A stretch of 64,000 nt of DNA from Batkoa obscura (GCA_030770535.1 JASVEC010000001.1:1922001-1986000), one strand, 5' to 3'; numbered from the stretch's first letter, positions 34,453 to 46,034 are shown. Program-made: numbers and translations. The notes: generated from the sequence alone by a model not told the origin.

Positions 34453-34759
34453 AATTCTATAAAAATAAATTTTTTATTAAAAAGCAAAAGTACCCGACAC
34501 AGTTTTAAATTATGAATGATTTATATTCCAAGTTAGCAGAATTTCTACTAAATTTAATAGAAATTCCTGAATTAGCAAGGCTTTTACCAATATAGCCTAT
34601 ATAGTGATATTAATCAAAGTTGTAATATGTAAATAAATAAATATTTTTATAAAACTTTATTAAGGAATATTTATTATTAACTGCTTTATAGCCAACACTG
34701 CAGATTTACTATCAAATAAATGAATTATTTTAATGTTATAATTACATTATCAATATATT

Positions 34760-34901
34760 GCTAAGTTAATAAATAGCTGCATGGGAGGGAGTGGTTAGCC
34801 CTAAAACTATAATTAACCATCCCTATGTAACACAAGCGATGTAATAATAGTTTTTATTTATTATTACAACTACTTGCTCTTTGACTATTTATTAACTTAG
34901 C
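34760..34901. repeat. 142 bp unit bounded by a 17 bp perfect inverted repeat
   Basis: GCTAAGTTAATAAATAG (34760-34776) and its exact reverse complement (34885-34901). Inside is a partly palindromic tract (GGGAGGGAGTGGTTAGCCC vs TTAACCATCCC). It lies just beyond the transposase relic's 3' end, so it may be one of that transposon's ends or a separate miniature element. Confidence 0.55.
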
Positions 34902-34911
34902 TATTAATAAT

Positions 34912-35943
34912 TTAAGTAATGTCAACATTTAATAATGGATTTCTATCATCTAATAAGTTATTTACTTGCTTACTAAATATTGAAACTTTTAAATTTTCAG
35001 TTATTTTTGTAAGATAAGCTGGGGTTGATCTTTTAATTTTTCTATCCTCTATAGACTCTATAACTTTAATTGGAATTATATCACTTTTTTTGATCTATCA
35101 GATACTAGATAACAGTGTAGTTTATTATCATGTTTAATAAAATGTGAATACTTTTTAATACCTTGTGTTTTTATTATTTTTATTATATTTTTGTTTCTTT
35201 CATACTTTTTAAAAGTTATATTTGTTTTCCATTATTAACAATTGAGTTATTAACTCCATTATGTTCACAAATAAAAATTTCAAATTTTAAAATTAATTGA
35301 TCAATATCTTCTATTTTACCTAATATTTCAAAACTATTTTTCCACTGTGAAAGATTTCCAAAATGTCCGTCAACTATACTTTTTCCATGATGCTCAGCAA
35401 AAAAATTAAGATCAATATTTAAACTACTATTTATTTTATAAATTTCTTCAAATATATAATGTAAAAACTCTTGAAATTTAAAATGATATTCTGTATCTGC
35501 CCATATATTAATTTTTGTAAACTTTTTAAACAAAGGCTCTTTAGATATTAAGTCAATTAAACAATCTCCTGCATATGCTGAATCATGATTTAATATTTCA
35601 GATAAATAATCAAAATAAACTTTGCCTATTGTTTTATCATTTTTTAAATATAAAACGTCAAACCCTAATACTGATGTAGCTTGTTTATTATAATGATCTA
35701 AATTTATTGGATCTGGTCTTGTTCCTATTTCCATATTTTGTTTAAAATCTAAAATTATTATACAATTTTTATTATTTAATTTTTTAATAGTTTCATTAAA
35801 TATGTTTTTTTTGAGTATCAACACAAAATTCATATAATTTATATAACCTTTTTTCTTTATTAAAAGATTCTTCTATCTCTGCTTTATCTTTTGTCGCTGT
35901 ATTTATTTTATTTTCAAATAATTTTTTTCTAACTGTATACTGG
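34912..35943 (-). mobile_element. DDE-type DNA transposase relic (HGK..DGHFG family)
   Basis: The best open part (35216-35833) encodes about 200 residues with ADTEYHFKFQEFLHYIF and FFAEHHGKSIVDGHFGNLSQW. The Asp...HGK..DG.FG pattern is seen in uncharacterised transposase-like proteins of fungi and animals. Coding-like sequence continues on either side: KAEIEESFNKEKRLYKLYEF upstream, and a C-terminal part ending LLNVDIT near 34912. The frame is broken in more than one place, so the copy is dead. At 35943 it ends abruptly against an LTR. The exact superfamily cannot be fixed by eye. Confidence 0.55.
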
Positions 35944-36890
35944 TGTGAAATATCGGTTCATTAGCTCTAGGATTGGTTATAATATGATAATCAATCCAGA
36001 GTTCCTTATATAGATTTGCTGTGAGAATCGCTACCACCTGATCATGAAGAACTTATTGTCCACATTTTAATGTCCATACTTGGCAACTGTGAAAGTTGAT
36101 ACTTAGTGGTCGAAGTTAAAAGCTACTCTTGCTCAATTAACTTGCCTTGAGTTGAACGGTCTTAGTTTATGTAACTAAGATAGACTTAACTTAATAGAAA
36201 TAGTACGTAATAAGCTACGAATTATGTAAACAAACACAATGGAAGATACTACCATAAAATCTATATAAGATGTTGTCAGAAAGACTTAGTGACTTTATTA
36301 ATGATACGTTATCAGGGAGTAATCCAATTAAAAAGCATCGAGTTATCATGTTGAAGAATCTCTTTTATACTCCAACAAGTATGGATATCAAAACGAGAAG
36401 ATAATATTTTTTGCAATATTAAGTTATAAATTCTCGCAGCAAATCAAAATAAGGGACTCTGGTTTGATTGTGTTTGAACTTGAGAACACAACAACTTAAG
36501 TGATTGTTGTGTTATAATCAATCCGAGAGCTAAATAAAGCAATATTTCACACAACTATAATAAGGGATAACTGTTATAATGTTCCTTATATAGCCACCCA
36601 GTTGGAGTATAAAAGAGATTTTTCAACATACTGACTCTAGGCTTTTTAATTGAATTATTCCCTGATATCGTATCATTAATAAAGTCACTAAGTCTTTCTG
36701 ACGACATCTTACATAGATTTTACAGCAGTATCTTCTATTATATTTGTTTTACATAATTCGTAGCTTATTAGGTATTATTCCTATTAATTTAAGTCTACCT
36801 TAGCTATATAAACTAAGGCCTTTTGACTTACGGCCAGCTAATTAAGCTGGGACTGCTCTTAACTGTAATCACTGAGTACCAACTTTCACA
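35944..36890 (-). mobile_element. LTR, inverted, carrying a nested LTR (retrotransposon fossil)
   Basis: On the minus strand it begins TGTGAAAGTTGGTACTC (at 36890) and ends GATATTTCACA (at 35944). Without the nested copy it is about 479 bp, like the solo LTR at 15442-15912. No matching flanking duplication is seen (CTGG vs AACA), suggesting loss by recombination or rearrangement. No internal coding region is attached. Confidence 0.75.
36088..36551 (+). mobile_element. LTR nested inside the older LTR (fossil)
   Basis: 464 bp, TGTGAAAGTTGATAC ... ATATTTCACA, flanked by the 4 bp duplication CAAC (36084-36087 and 36552-36555). Removing it restores the host LTR sequence GGCAACTATAATAAG as seen in the third copy, which proves insertion order. 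Confidence 0.82.
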
Positions 36891-37282
36891 AACATATAAT
36901 TAAAAAAATAAAATAAATAAAATAAGTCTTTTAAGAAATTTATATTTAATTTTAAGGTTTTTAAATTTAGCTAATCATACATTAAAGACTTACAAATTTA
37001 AAAACTTAAAATTTGGATTAATTTCTAGTTGAATTCTGAAACCAATTCGGACACCCCTAATATGTCTTTTGAACTGTTTGATTTTGTTGACAATAAAATA
37101 AATTAATTGAATCTAGCCTGATTGAAGTTTTTATTATTTTTAAATTTAAAATATTATTATTAAATAACTATTATCAATTTATATGGTTAAAGTTTGTCTT
37201 TTAAAATATTTAAAAAAAATTTAAACTCACATATTCAACTATTTTAATATAAAATAAAGTCCATAATTAATCAACTTTTGTT

Positions 37283-38713
37283 CTATAATTTCTGTTTAAT
37301 CAATATATCTCTTATATTGATATTATCAATAGATTCTAAATAATAAGTCGGATAAGGATAATGGCTTAAATCTAATCTCATATCTTCTATTTTAGGTACA
37401 AATAAGGTAGTAGGCTCCGTCATAGCTTTAGGTACACTTTCTAATACTTTACGTTGATTATCCATTTTTCTCTTATAATAAATCAAAAGTAAAATAAATA
37501 CAGTTAACAATATAAAAAATAGACTTCCAATGATACCTGCAATCATTGGAATGCTAATAGATTTATCTTCTTTTTCTTTCTTCGTTGAGTCGACATTATT
37601 TAAATCTTCTTTGCTTATATTACTTTTTTCGATAAGTAGGTTATTATTTCCAAATATACTATCCTCTTCTTCCCAGGTTTTAATATTAAAAATCCTTGTT
37701 TGCTCTGAACTTTCAAAATCTCTTCTAGAACCAAAAGAAGTAATAATTAAATCTTTATATGAAATCAAACAACTTAATTCTAGGATTTGGAAGTTGACCA
37801 CTCTTTTACTCCATTTGAAGGTAATCATATCTAACATATAAAATACATTTTTATCACCTTCTTCGGATGTAAATAAATATAGTACATTTCTTATAATTTC
37901 AAACTTCGCATAAAAATCTTCGTTCGGTATCTCACCGTTCAACAGTATATCTTTGATTTTGTTATCGTTGAAGTTTACTTCTTTTATTTTATTCATTGGT
38001 AGTTTATTACGATTTTCATCCTCACCACCTAACAAATAAAGTTTTCCATTGTATATAAAACATGTTTGCATTGAATTCATAGGCAACTTAATATCCGTTT
38101 TTCGAAATATTCCAGTTTCGATATTGTATAATATTAAAGGAAGATCAATATATATTGAAGTAGTGATGTTATTATTTGTGATATGTTGAAAGCCATATAA
38201 TATAAGTTGATTTTTTATTATATTATTTTGTAAAAAACTGAAGATAATTTGGTTATTAAAACTCAAATTAGTGTCGATTTTTAATGTTTTTAAAAGGGTT
38301 AATAATTTAGTATTAGGCCCGTTATCAATAGTCCAGATATTTTTATTAATGTGATAATACGCTACTCCAAATGGTCTATTTTCGTTAAAAATGGTGATAA
38401 TCTTGTTTTCCCCTTTACTATTGAATTTGAAAACACTTGGGTTTCTCATTGTTCGATTTGAATTTGATGGAGTAAGTTTATCCCAAGGCGCTATTCGATT
38501 ACTTAATTTGAAGCTTTTGTTTAAATCTAATTTATAGATTGCTTGATTCGTATAATAATTTTTGAAATTTTTTAAATAATAATAACCCCCAATATAATAA
38601 ATTGCGTCGTCTACTACTATACATCCTCCTTCTGTTATTCGAGGGTTAATAAGTTCTGAGGTTGTAGAAAGTAAGTGGAATAAAAAAAACAAAAAAATAG
38701 AAGTCATAAACAT
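37283..38713 (-). CDS. Kelch-repeat single-pass membrane protein
   Basis: 476 residues, no introns. N-terminal signal MFMTSIFLFFLFHLLSTTSE. The ectodomain has kelch-like blades (GGCIVVDDAIYYIGGYYYL; QTCFIYNGKLYLLGGEDENR) to about residue 380. Then comes a transmembrane helix (SIPMIAGIIGSLFFILLTVF), a basic stop-transfer KRKMDNQRK and a ~50-residue cytoplasmic tail. Type I membrane kelch proteins of this shape are common in early-diverging fungi; the ligand is unknown. A broken partial copy lies 0.85 kb upstream in the same orientation (39560-39935). Confidence 0.75.
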   Translation of the reverse strand: MFMTSIFLFFLFHLLSTTSELINPRITEGGCIVVDDAIYYIGGYYYLKNFKNYYTNQAIYKLDLNKSFKLSNRIAPWDKLTPSNSNRTMRNPSVFKFNSKGENKIITIFNENRPFGVAYYHINKNIWTIDNGPNTKLLTLLKTLKIDTNLSFNNQIIFSFLQNNIIKNQLILYGFQHITNNNITTSIYIDLPLILYNIETGIFRKTDIKLPMNSMQTCFIYNGKLYLLGGEDENRNKLPMNKIKEVNFNDNKIKDILLNGEIPNEDFYAKFEIIRNVLYLFTSEEGDKNVFYMLDMITFKWSKRVVNFQILELSCLISYKDLIITSFGSRRDFESSEQTRIFNIKTWEEEDSIFGNNNLLIEKSNISKEDLNNVDSTKKEKEDKSISIPMIAGIIGSLFFILLTVFILLLIYYKRKMDNQRKVLESVPKAMTEPTTLFVPKIEDMRLDLSHYPYPTYYLESIDNINIRDILIKQKL

Positions 38714-39559
38714 AACGTAAAAAAATCCGTCCTTTATAGATTATTTTAATCTATTTAGTAATATATTGGGGGAACCTTATTTAATTAGCATATACCTTTT
38801 ATAATCTTTAATTATTAGCTCTATCGCAATAAATTATTTATTCCACTTTATTTTAAGGTTATTCTTAGGACTCAAATTAATAGATAAATTAAAAAAATCC
38901 ACGCAACCAGAATAAAATATTTAGCAAAACTTGTTTTTAATATTTCAAATATCCCTGATAACCTATTTCTATGTAAACGGTCCTATTAGTATATTATGTA
39001 CCTTTATTTAATTTATTTGTAATAAAATTTATTAAAATTTGTTAGTATTTTATTGATATTTTAATATATATAATGCATTAGCATTCAAGCTGTAGCAATC
39101 TAATTTGAAATCGAGATTATTCGATAGCTTCATAAATGCAGTTTGTTTTCTATGCTTTTGCTATCTTTGATTTTTTTATACATTTAAACTCGTTTATAGC
39201 TTTTTTAATAGCATTTTGTTTGTTAGGATTTATACTAGTTTTGCATTCATATTTTTTAGTGTTACAGTTATTCCAACTATGTTACGACCTAATTTGTGAT
39301 AATTTTTGGAGCCAATCATTTGTTTCTTAGTTTTTTAAAACCCAATCTCTAGATTTTTAGCTGATTATAGCAGAATTTTATTGTTATATGGGTGATTCTT
39401 TAGGTTTCAATAGAGTTGCAGCAGTTGTAACCCAAAAATTGTTTTAACCACTAAATTTTTAAAAAGGCTAAAGCAGTTTTTGGGTTAACAATATATCAAT
39501 GACTTAATAATCTTTAAAGGATAACACTTTTAATCATTTTATTTATATACAGTTAATTA
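38714..39559. other. Region upstream of the kelch gene
   Basis: About 850 bp of AT-rich DNA between the kelch gene and its broken copy. Nothing recognised beyond chance ORFs. Confidence 0.45.
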
Positions 39560-39935
39560 CATAAAATAAACGCTTACGCTCAACAAATTTATTATAAATA
39601 AAAGCAATTTGGTTATCAAAACTCAGGTTGACATTTACTCCTGTACCTTTTAAAAAAGCTAACAATCTGTTATTAGAAGCGTTATCAATAGTCCAGATAT
39701 TTTTAATAGTGTGATAATACGCTACTCCAAATGGTGATAATCTTGTTTTCCCCTTTACTATTGAATTTGAAAACACTTGGGTTTCTCATTGTTCGATTTG
39801 AATTTGATGGAGTAAGTTTATCCCAAGGCGCTATTCGATTACTTAATTTGAAGCTTTTGTTCAAATCTAATTTATACATCTCTTTGTTATTTAGAATGGG
39901 ACAGCTTTATACTATAATTAATAATACATTATATA
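39560..39935 (-). pseudogene. Truncated, frameshifted copy of the kelch gene
   Basis: Strong nucleotide identity to 38215-38560. The copy reads LTPSNSNR... in one frame and FGVAYYHTIKNIWTIDN in another. A 20 bp deletion between two ATGGT direct repeats (present in the parent at about 38371-38395, collapsed here near 39731) shifts the frame. The 5' end is cut where a miniature element begins (39941). Confidence 0.85.
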
Positions 39936-39940
39936 TGCTC

Positions 39941-40044
39941 TATGGGGATGTTTTTTTGGCTTCATTATTTTTTCCATTTTTAAGCGCTACTTGAGCGGAA
40001 AGATTGTTAGTAAAATTCTTAAACAAAAAAATATATCCCCCTAT
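39941..40044 (+). repeat. Miniature TIR element, copy 6
   Basis: TATGGGGATGTTTTTTTGGC start, core TTAAGCGCTACTTGAGCGG, end ATATATCCCCCTA. It abuts the truncated kelch copy. Confidence 0.92.
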
Positions 40045-40670
40045 GTTCACCAATAATAAGCTTGACCATTAGTTATACGCATTATTTTTAACTATATTCG
40101 TGAATATAGGTTACTATAATTTTTAGATTATTGAATTGTTACTATGAAAAAAAGAATATCTAATAAAATTTATTCTTTTACTATCTAAAAAGCCCACTTC
40201 AAGTTTTTTTCTGTATAAATGAATGAATTTTCTATAAAACAGATCTCATCTCAATCAGTTCATTACAAACTATAGTTGCAATGATATAAAAACCATTTTA
40301 GTTGGAATAGATCTGCTATTCAATTTCAAGAGATTCTATACTCATCTCAAATACGGTCAAGATGGAGCACTTTATAATAAATCAGATTATACAATAATCA
40401 CGTAATAAAATAGTTTAACTCCTATTAGCAGTTAAGAACTAATATAAGCATATTAAATTTTATCAAAGCTTACTTTTTGATTCAAAAAATATTTCAAGGT
40501 ATTTATATTTCAAGGTATTTATATTTACAATTATAAACCTTGATCAAGTAAAAGCATCTACAACAGAACTAAGTATGTTTTGCCGTTTCTTCTAAAAGTT
40601 TTAAATATTAAATTTACTAATACTATCTGACAAGTTTTATTAATAAGACAAAAAAAATTAAAATGTATAA
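40045..40670. other. AT-rich region between two miniature elements
   Basis: About 625 bp with no recognised gene. A 16 bp tandem duplication (ATTTCAAGGTATTTAT) occurs at about 40491-40522. Confidence 0.5.
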
Positions 40671-40772
40671 TATGGGGATGTATTTCTATGTTTAAGAATT
40701 TTACTAATAATTTTTCCGCTCAAATAGCGCTTAAAAGATGGAAAAAGTGAAGTCAAAAAAAACACCCCCATA
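40671..40772 (-). repeat. Miniature TIR element, copy 7, at a duplication breakpoint
   Basis: TATGGGGATGTATTTC start, core GCTCAAATAGCGCTTAAAAG, end CACCCCCATA. Its right edge meets the F-box fragment exactly at the TATA of CTCTTTATA. Confidence 0.92.
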
Positions 40773-41191
40773 TAAAGAGATAAAGGCCGAAAAATTAGGC
40801 ATCCTTGGGCACTCAAGTTTTAGCAAATTGTTTAATTTAAATCTGTTAACTCCAAATTGAAAATATTACTAATTGTATCATTATTATATATATTACTCAT
40901 ATTAGTACGAATAGTTAATTGAGTAAGATTAACTTGCATATTTAAAAAGTTCAAAAAATCCAAAGTAAAAGGTGAGTCAGCTAGTCCAATTTCAATATGA
41001 TTAATATTAAATTTAGTGAATAGATGAGTAAATTGTTTCAATGAAAAGTAATGAACACACTTGAAATGTTTTAATTTTTTCAAATGTGTAAAAACATTTA
41101 ATAAATGTTTATAAATAAAAAACATAAATCCAACCTTAAAGTAATCCAAAACCAACTCTAATGTTAAAACTGATGCTATATCTAATTTCAC
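40773..41191 (-). pseudogene. Truncated F-box/LRR gene copy
   Basis: Corresponds to the 3' third of the F-box gene at 11600-12898. LKHFKCVHYFSLKQFTHLF and IGLADSPFTLDFLNFLNMQV are almost identical, and nucleotides up to CTCTTTATA (parent ~12875) are near-identical. The 5' side diverges quickly (about 41100-41190) and has no F-box. The 3' end is cut by miniature element copy 7. It is non-functional as a full F-box protein. Confidence 0.88.
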
Positions 41192-41639
41192 GTTAAATTT
41201 TTACTTTAAATATATAGTACTATAGCTGTCTTTTTATTTTAATTGGGCTTTTACAAGACAATTTTTTTAAAAGCTACAATAACTAAACCCTCAAATCCAA
41301 TTCCATACTTTGACGGTCCAATTAGACAAACAACTTTGATCAAATTGGACATTATAAAATTTACTTAGTGCTAAAAGGTTAAAAATGACATTTGAGGTTA
41401 ATGCGGCGGCATTCACTTAAAAAACACAGTTATAATATCTAATAGTACTAGGTAGGTTTATAATAATATAAGGAATATAATGTTTCTTTATTATAGGTTA
41501 TTGTTGATAACGAATAAAACCATTTAAAGAAATTAAAATTTACAAAATTATCGTATAAAATAGTAAGATAATAATATTGAATACATAAAAACGTTTCCTA
41601 TGATAAACTTAAAATCACCTCTTGATAAACCTAAAACGC
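41192..41639. other. AT-rich spacer
   Basis: About 450 bp between the F-box fragment and miniature element copy 8. Nothing recognised. Confidence 0.5.
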
Positions 41640-41745
41640 TACATGAGGATGTTTTTTTTGGTTTCATTACTTTTTCCATTTTTAAGCGGTATTTCAGCGG
41701 AAAGATTGTTAGTAAACTTCTTAAACAAAAAAATACATCCCCATA
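41640..41745 (+). repeat. Miniature TIR element, copy 8
   Basis: CATGAGGATGTTTTTTTTGG start, core TAAGCGGTATTTCAGCGG, end AATACATCCCCATA. Confidence 0.9.
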
Positions 41746-41828
41746 TTTTATTGGTGAGGTGATCAATTGATGTTATAAATTTACCTTATTTAACGATGAA
41801 GCATTGATAAGTTGCTTAAGATAAAAAC

Positions 41829-42480
41829 ATCTCCATACTATTAACAATTTCTCTCTTATCTTCATATTCCTTAATAAAATCAATTGCTTTAGCAATATCA
41901 ATAGCCTTAAGCTTAGAATTACGTTGGATAAAATAGTGTCTAACTTCATTGAAGGGTAACTTTTTCATTAAGGGTAGTCCTTTTATAAAATCTTTTTGGT
42001 CTGTTTCACTCTTACCTTCATTTGTTCTAATCCAAGCTTAAATCGTTTATATAGTTTTTGAGTAGAATTTGACTCTTTTTCATAAATAGAAATGGAGCAG
42101 GTTAAAATAGGAGAAGGGGACTCATCGATAATAGACATGTAACTCCAATCATATTGATAAGTATTATCTAATTGATTAAAAAACACTACCTTTTTTTTAT
42201 TCTTCATCGCAATCTTTTCCTCAACCAAATCATTACTAGCTTCAAGAGCAGAGATAGTAGAGTTATGGCAATTAAACTGCTACTACTTATGGGAAATACG
42301 TCATTGCTGCTTCTTAAAGGCTTTCTAGCATTAAACTAATTAGCTTTTCCGCTATCTATTAACTCTAAAAGATCTAGGTTTGAATAGCCCAAGGTTTAGT
42401 TGTTTTGGATTTCAAAATGTATTCTTCCAAGGTTTTCTAAAGCATTGAGTTCTGAAATTCGATATTTAACATAACCATTG
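41829..42480 (-). pseudogene. Decayed gene copy, unknown family, paired with 46360-47010
   Basis: Minus-strand pieces read VVFFNQLDNTYQYDWSYMSI, LEQMKVRVKQTKK and, after a frame change, AIDFIKEYEDKREIVNSMEM. Further upstream, ALENLGRIHFEIQ can be read. The same order is found in the plus-strand copy at 46360-47010. The ALENL...IHFEI style is reminiscent of F-box/LRR-like family members, which is a guess. Several stops and frame changes show decay. Confidence 0.6.
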
Positions 42481-42737
42481 GTAGCCGTTGAGCTTTGTTA
42501 TTGCATTTTAATTTTGATATTGAATTGACAAAGTTGAAACTTTAACTCAAATTCGTAAAAAGAATTCCTAAGATTAATTTCTATGTTTAAATAATTTGAA
42601 AACAGTTTAAATTTGCACCTAAATCTAAAATTACCAGTTGACTACGCAGTTTAAATTTTAAAAAACTTAAAATTTAAACTTGTGATTAAACAAACAGAAA
42701 ACTCAAATTCAAAATCTTTTTTTATTTCAAAAAACCA

Positions 42738-45721
42738 ATGACTGGTAGAAAAGTCCCCCTTTCTGTAGAAGATCTACTAAAGAAGCAAAAAGAAGAGGAA
42801 AATGCATTAAAGGTAACTCTATTACTCCTCACATTCCTTGTCACTAACTCTATTACATAGCCTAAATTTCTTACAAAAGAAGAGCGAGCAGCTATCGCTA
42901 TAAAAAAGAGAGAAGAAGAAGTAGAAGCCATACGTAAAAAACGAGAAGAAGATTTAAAAGCTACAAAATTAACTTATAGCAAAAATGGGGATTGTAAAAT
43001 CATTTTATCATCTTTACGATTATTTTATTAACTTATATCGTGTTTATAGCTACCAATAATAAATATCAAGATAAAAACGATAGAAGAGAACGAGATAGGG
43101 GAAGAGACAGAGATAGAGATAGAGACAGAGATAGGGATAGGGATAGAAATCGTGACAAGAGAAATGATAGATATAGGGAAAGAGATGGCGATAGGGATAG
43201 GAGAAGAGGTGGTGAAAGATATAGGGACAGAAGCCCTAGAAGAGAAGATAGAGGATATGAAAGGGAGAGATCAAGAAGAGATAAAGATTCTAGTAAAAGA
43301 CCAGATTTAGATACTCCAGTCGAAGAAAAGCCAAGTGAAGTAGAGCTAGAAGCTATTAGAGTAAGTAAATAATATATTAAAATAGAGCAATTAAATATTT
43401 TTTTTAGCAAAGGTATATGGGAGGAGGGTTAAACTCGAATCGAAAAGTACGTAAAATTAATGAAAGAAAATTTGTATTTGATTGGGATGCTAATGAAGAT
43501 ACATCCAAAGATCATAATCCATTATATAGTCAACGACATTTGCCACAGTTATTTGGTAGAGGTAAGTTTGCTGGTTATGATGATAATGATAAAGTCAATG
43601 AACCGGGTAAATTTTATGATCATCTTTTACACCAAAGACGTAATGAAGATGAAAAATCAAGAGCCAGGTAAGGAAGATTTTTATAAAAGTTGTTTAAAAT
43701 TCATAAACTTTACTTTATTTTATTTAGAGCATTTAATGGTATTAATAAACAAAAGGAAGAAAAGGTAATGTGGCAAGAAAGACATTGGAGCGAAAAATCT
43801 TTGGATGAAATGAAAGAAAGAGATTGGCGTATTTTTAGAGAGGATTTTAGTATTTCTACTAAAGGTAATTTAATATTATTAATGCATTTATTATATATTT
43901 ATTATAATATGTATACTAATTTATAATATAATTTAGGTGGTAATATACCGAAACCAATACGTAGTTGGGAGGAATCTAGTCTACCTACTGAATTTAAAGA
44001 AGTAATCAAAAAAGTAGGATATAAAGAGCCAACACCAATTCAAAGACAAGCTATTCCAATTGGTTTGCAAAATAGAGATATTATTGGTATTGCAGAAACT
44101 GGTAATTTACTATATTATTATTGAGTTATTACTTTTATTAATTATAAAAATTATCATAGGTTCTGGTAAAACTGCATCCTTTGTTATTCCCATGTTGGCT
44201 TTTATTTCCAAATTACCTTCTCTTAAAAATAATATTGAGTTACAAGAAAAAGGTCCCTATGCTGTTATCTTAGCTCCTACTCGTGAATTGGCTCAACAAA
44301 TTGAACAAGAAACTAAAAAGTTTGCTGAACCAATTGGTTGCAAATGTATTTCTATTATTGGTGGGGTAAGTATTTTAATTATTTAGTATTTAACATTTAC
44401 ATTTTTAATTTATCTCTTTAAATAGCATAGTATTAGAGATCAAGCATATAATCTTAGAGAAGGAGCTGAAATAGTAATAGCAACACCTGGTCGATTAAGA
44501 GATTGTTTAGAACAAAAAATCATTGTATTCACACAATGTACTTATTTAGTTATGGATGAAGTAATTTTTTATATTTAGTATTTTTAATAATAATATTTAT
44601 TAATATTTAACATTCATTTTTAAGGCAGATCGTATGGTTGATATGGGATTCGAAACGGATGTTAATTATATCCTTGAAGCTTTCCCAGTAAGTAATTTAA
44701 GACCTGAAACGGCTCCATTTGCTCAAATTGATAATAATGGTAACGAAACTGAGGATAAAGAAGAACTTAAAATTTATCGTCAAACCATTATGTTCAGTGC
44801 TACTATGCCACCACCTGTGGAAAGAATTGCAAGAAAGTAAATAACGTTTTTTATACTTAATTTTTATAACGTGTATTAAAATTAAAATTAGATTTATGCG
44901 ATTACCAGTTACTGTCACTATTGGCAATGCTGGTCAAGCTGTAGAATCCGTTAAACAAATTGTGGAAATGGTCAATGATGATAATCAAAAACGGTAATCT
45001 ATTATTTGTTTATTTTATAATTAATTGTAATTATTAATATATAATATTATAGTAATAAAATTGCTACTATATTACAAGAAGGATATGAACCACCCATTAT
45101 TATCTTTGCAAATCAAATCAAAACGTGTGATAAGATTTCCACTGATATTTCTAAACTAGGGGTAATACTTATATTATATTATATTGTTATTTAAATAATG
45201 TTTAATACTTAATTTTTATTTTAGTATCGTTCCGTTATTTTACATGGTAGAAAAACACAAGATCAACGGTAAATTTACTTTTTCAAACTTTATTCAAACT
45301 TATTTATTGAATATTTTAATTGTTAGTGAAAGTGCTTTAGATCAATTAAAATCTGGTAAAGCGGATGTATTAGTGGCTACCGATGTAGCTGCTCGTGGTA
45401 TTGATGTTAAAGATGTATCTTTGGTGGTTAACTATGATATGGCAAATAAAATTGAAAGTAAGTTTGAATTAACATAATACATTAGTAATGTAATAATGAA
45501 ATTAATACTAATATCAATTTCATCAAGGTTATACTCATCGTATTGGACGTACAGGACGTGCAGGTAAAACAGGAACAGCAATTACTTTCTTAACTAGAGA
45601 CGATAGTGAAGTTTTCTTTGATTTACGCCAAATGTTATTAAAAGCTAAAGCTTTTATTCCACCCGAACTTAATAATCATGAAGCAGCCAAAATTAAACCT
45701 GGGGGTGGGTTTAATCATTAA
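42738..45721 (+). CDS. PRP28: DEAD-box RNA helicase Prp28 (DDX23 homologue)
   Basis: About eleven exons. It starts [20 protein letters not shown] and ends IKPGGGFNH. The N-terminal part has a long R/D/E-rich RS-like tract ([13 protein letters not shown]...), then [20 protein letters not shown], the Prp28-specific segment. Helicase motifs appear in order: Q-motif [13 protein letters not shown], motif I AETGSGKT, Ia [10 protein letters not shown], Ib TPGRLRD, II DEADRM (split by an intron), [32 protein letters not shown]. Known role: Prp28 displaces U1 snRNP from the 5' splice site during spliceosome activation. The gene is flanked by inverted relics of an unknown family. Confidence 0.95.
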
Positions 45722-46034
45722 CTTAGGGTTTAAGGAAGATGAGTAAGGAATGTAATGCTGTAGTATAATCTGGAGATGGTTAGCTTGTGCAGTCAATAAA
45801 CCTTTTTGTTTTTCTAATTGTTTATTATCTTTTAAGTCGCCGATTATATATCATTTTTGGGTTTTATAAGTTTTGCTGTGTACGTTTTATTGTTTTGCTA
45901 CTTTTAGTTTAAATTTAAAATTGAAATAAATGGAATAAGATAGCTTTAAACCTGAGGTTTGAAGTCTAGTTTGATTCAAAATATACCACAAGCCGCTGAT
46001 AGATTAAGTTACAAGTATTAAGATAACTTTTTAT

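Noticed and set aside
39136-39330. 64-codon hydrophobic ORF
   Set aside because: T-rich DNA readily gives Phe/Leu-rich frames; no signal of a real membrane protein.
43066-43410. Minus-strand Leu/Ser-rich ORF
   Set aside because: Shadow of the Arg/Asp/Glu repeat tract of Prp28.
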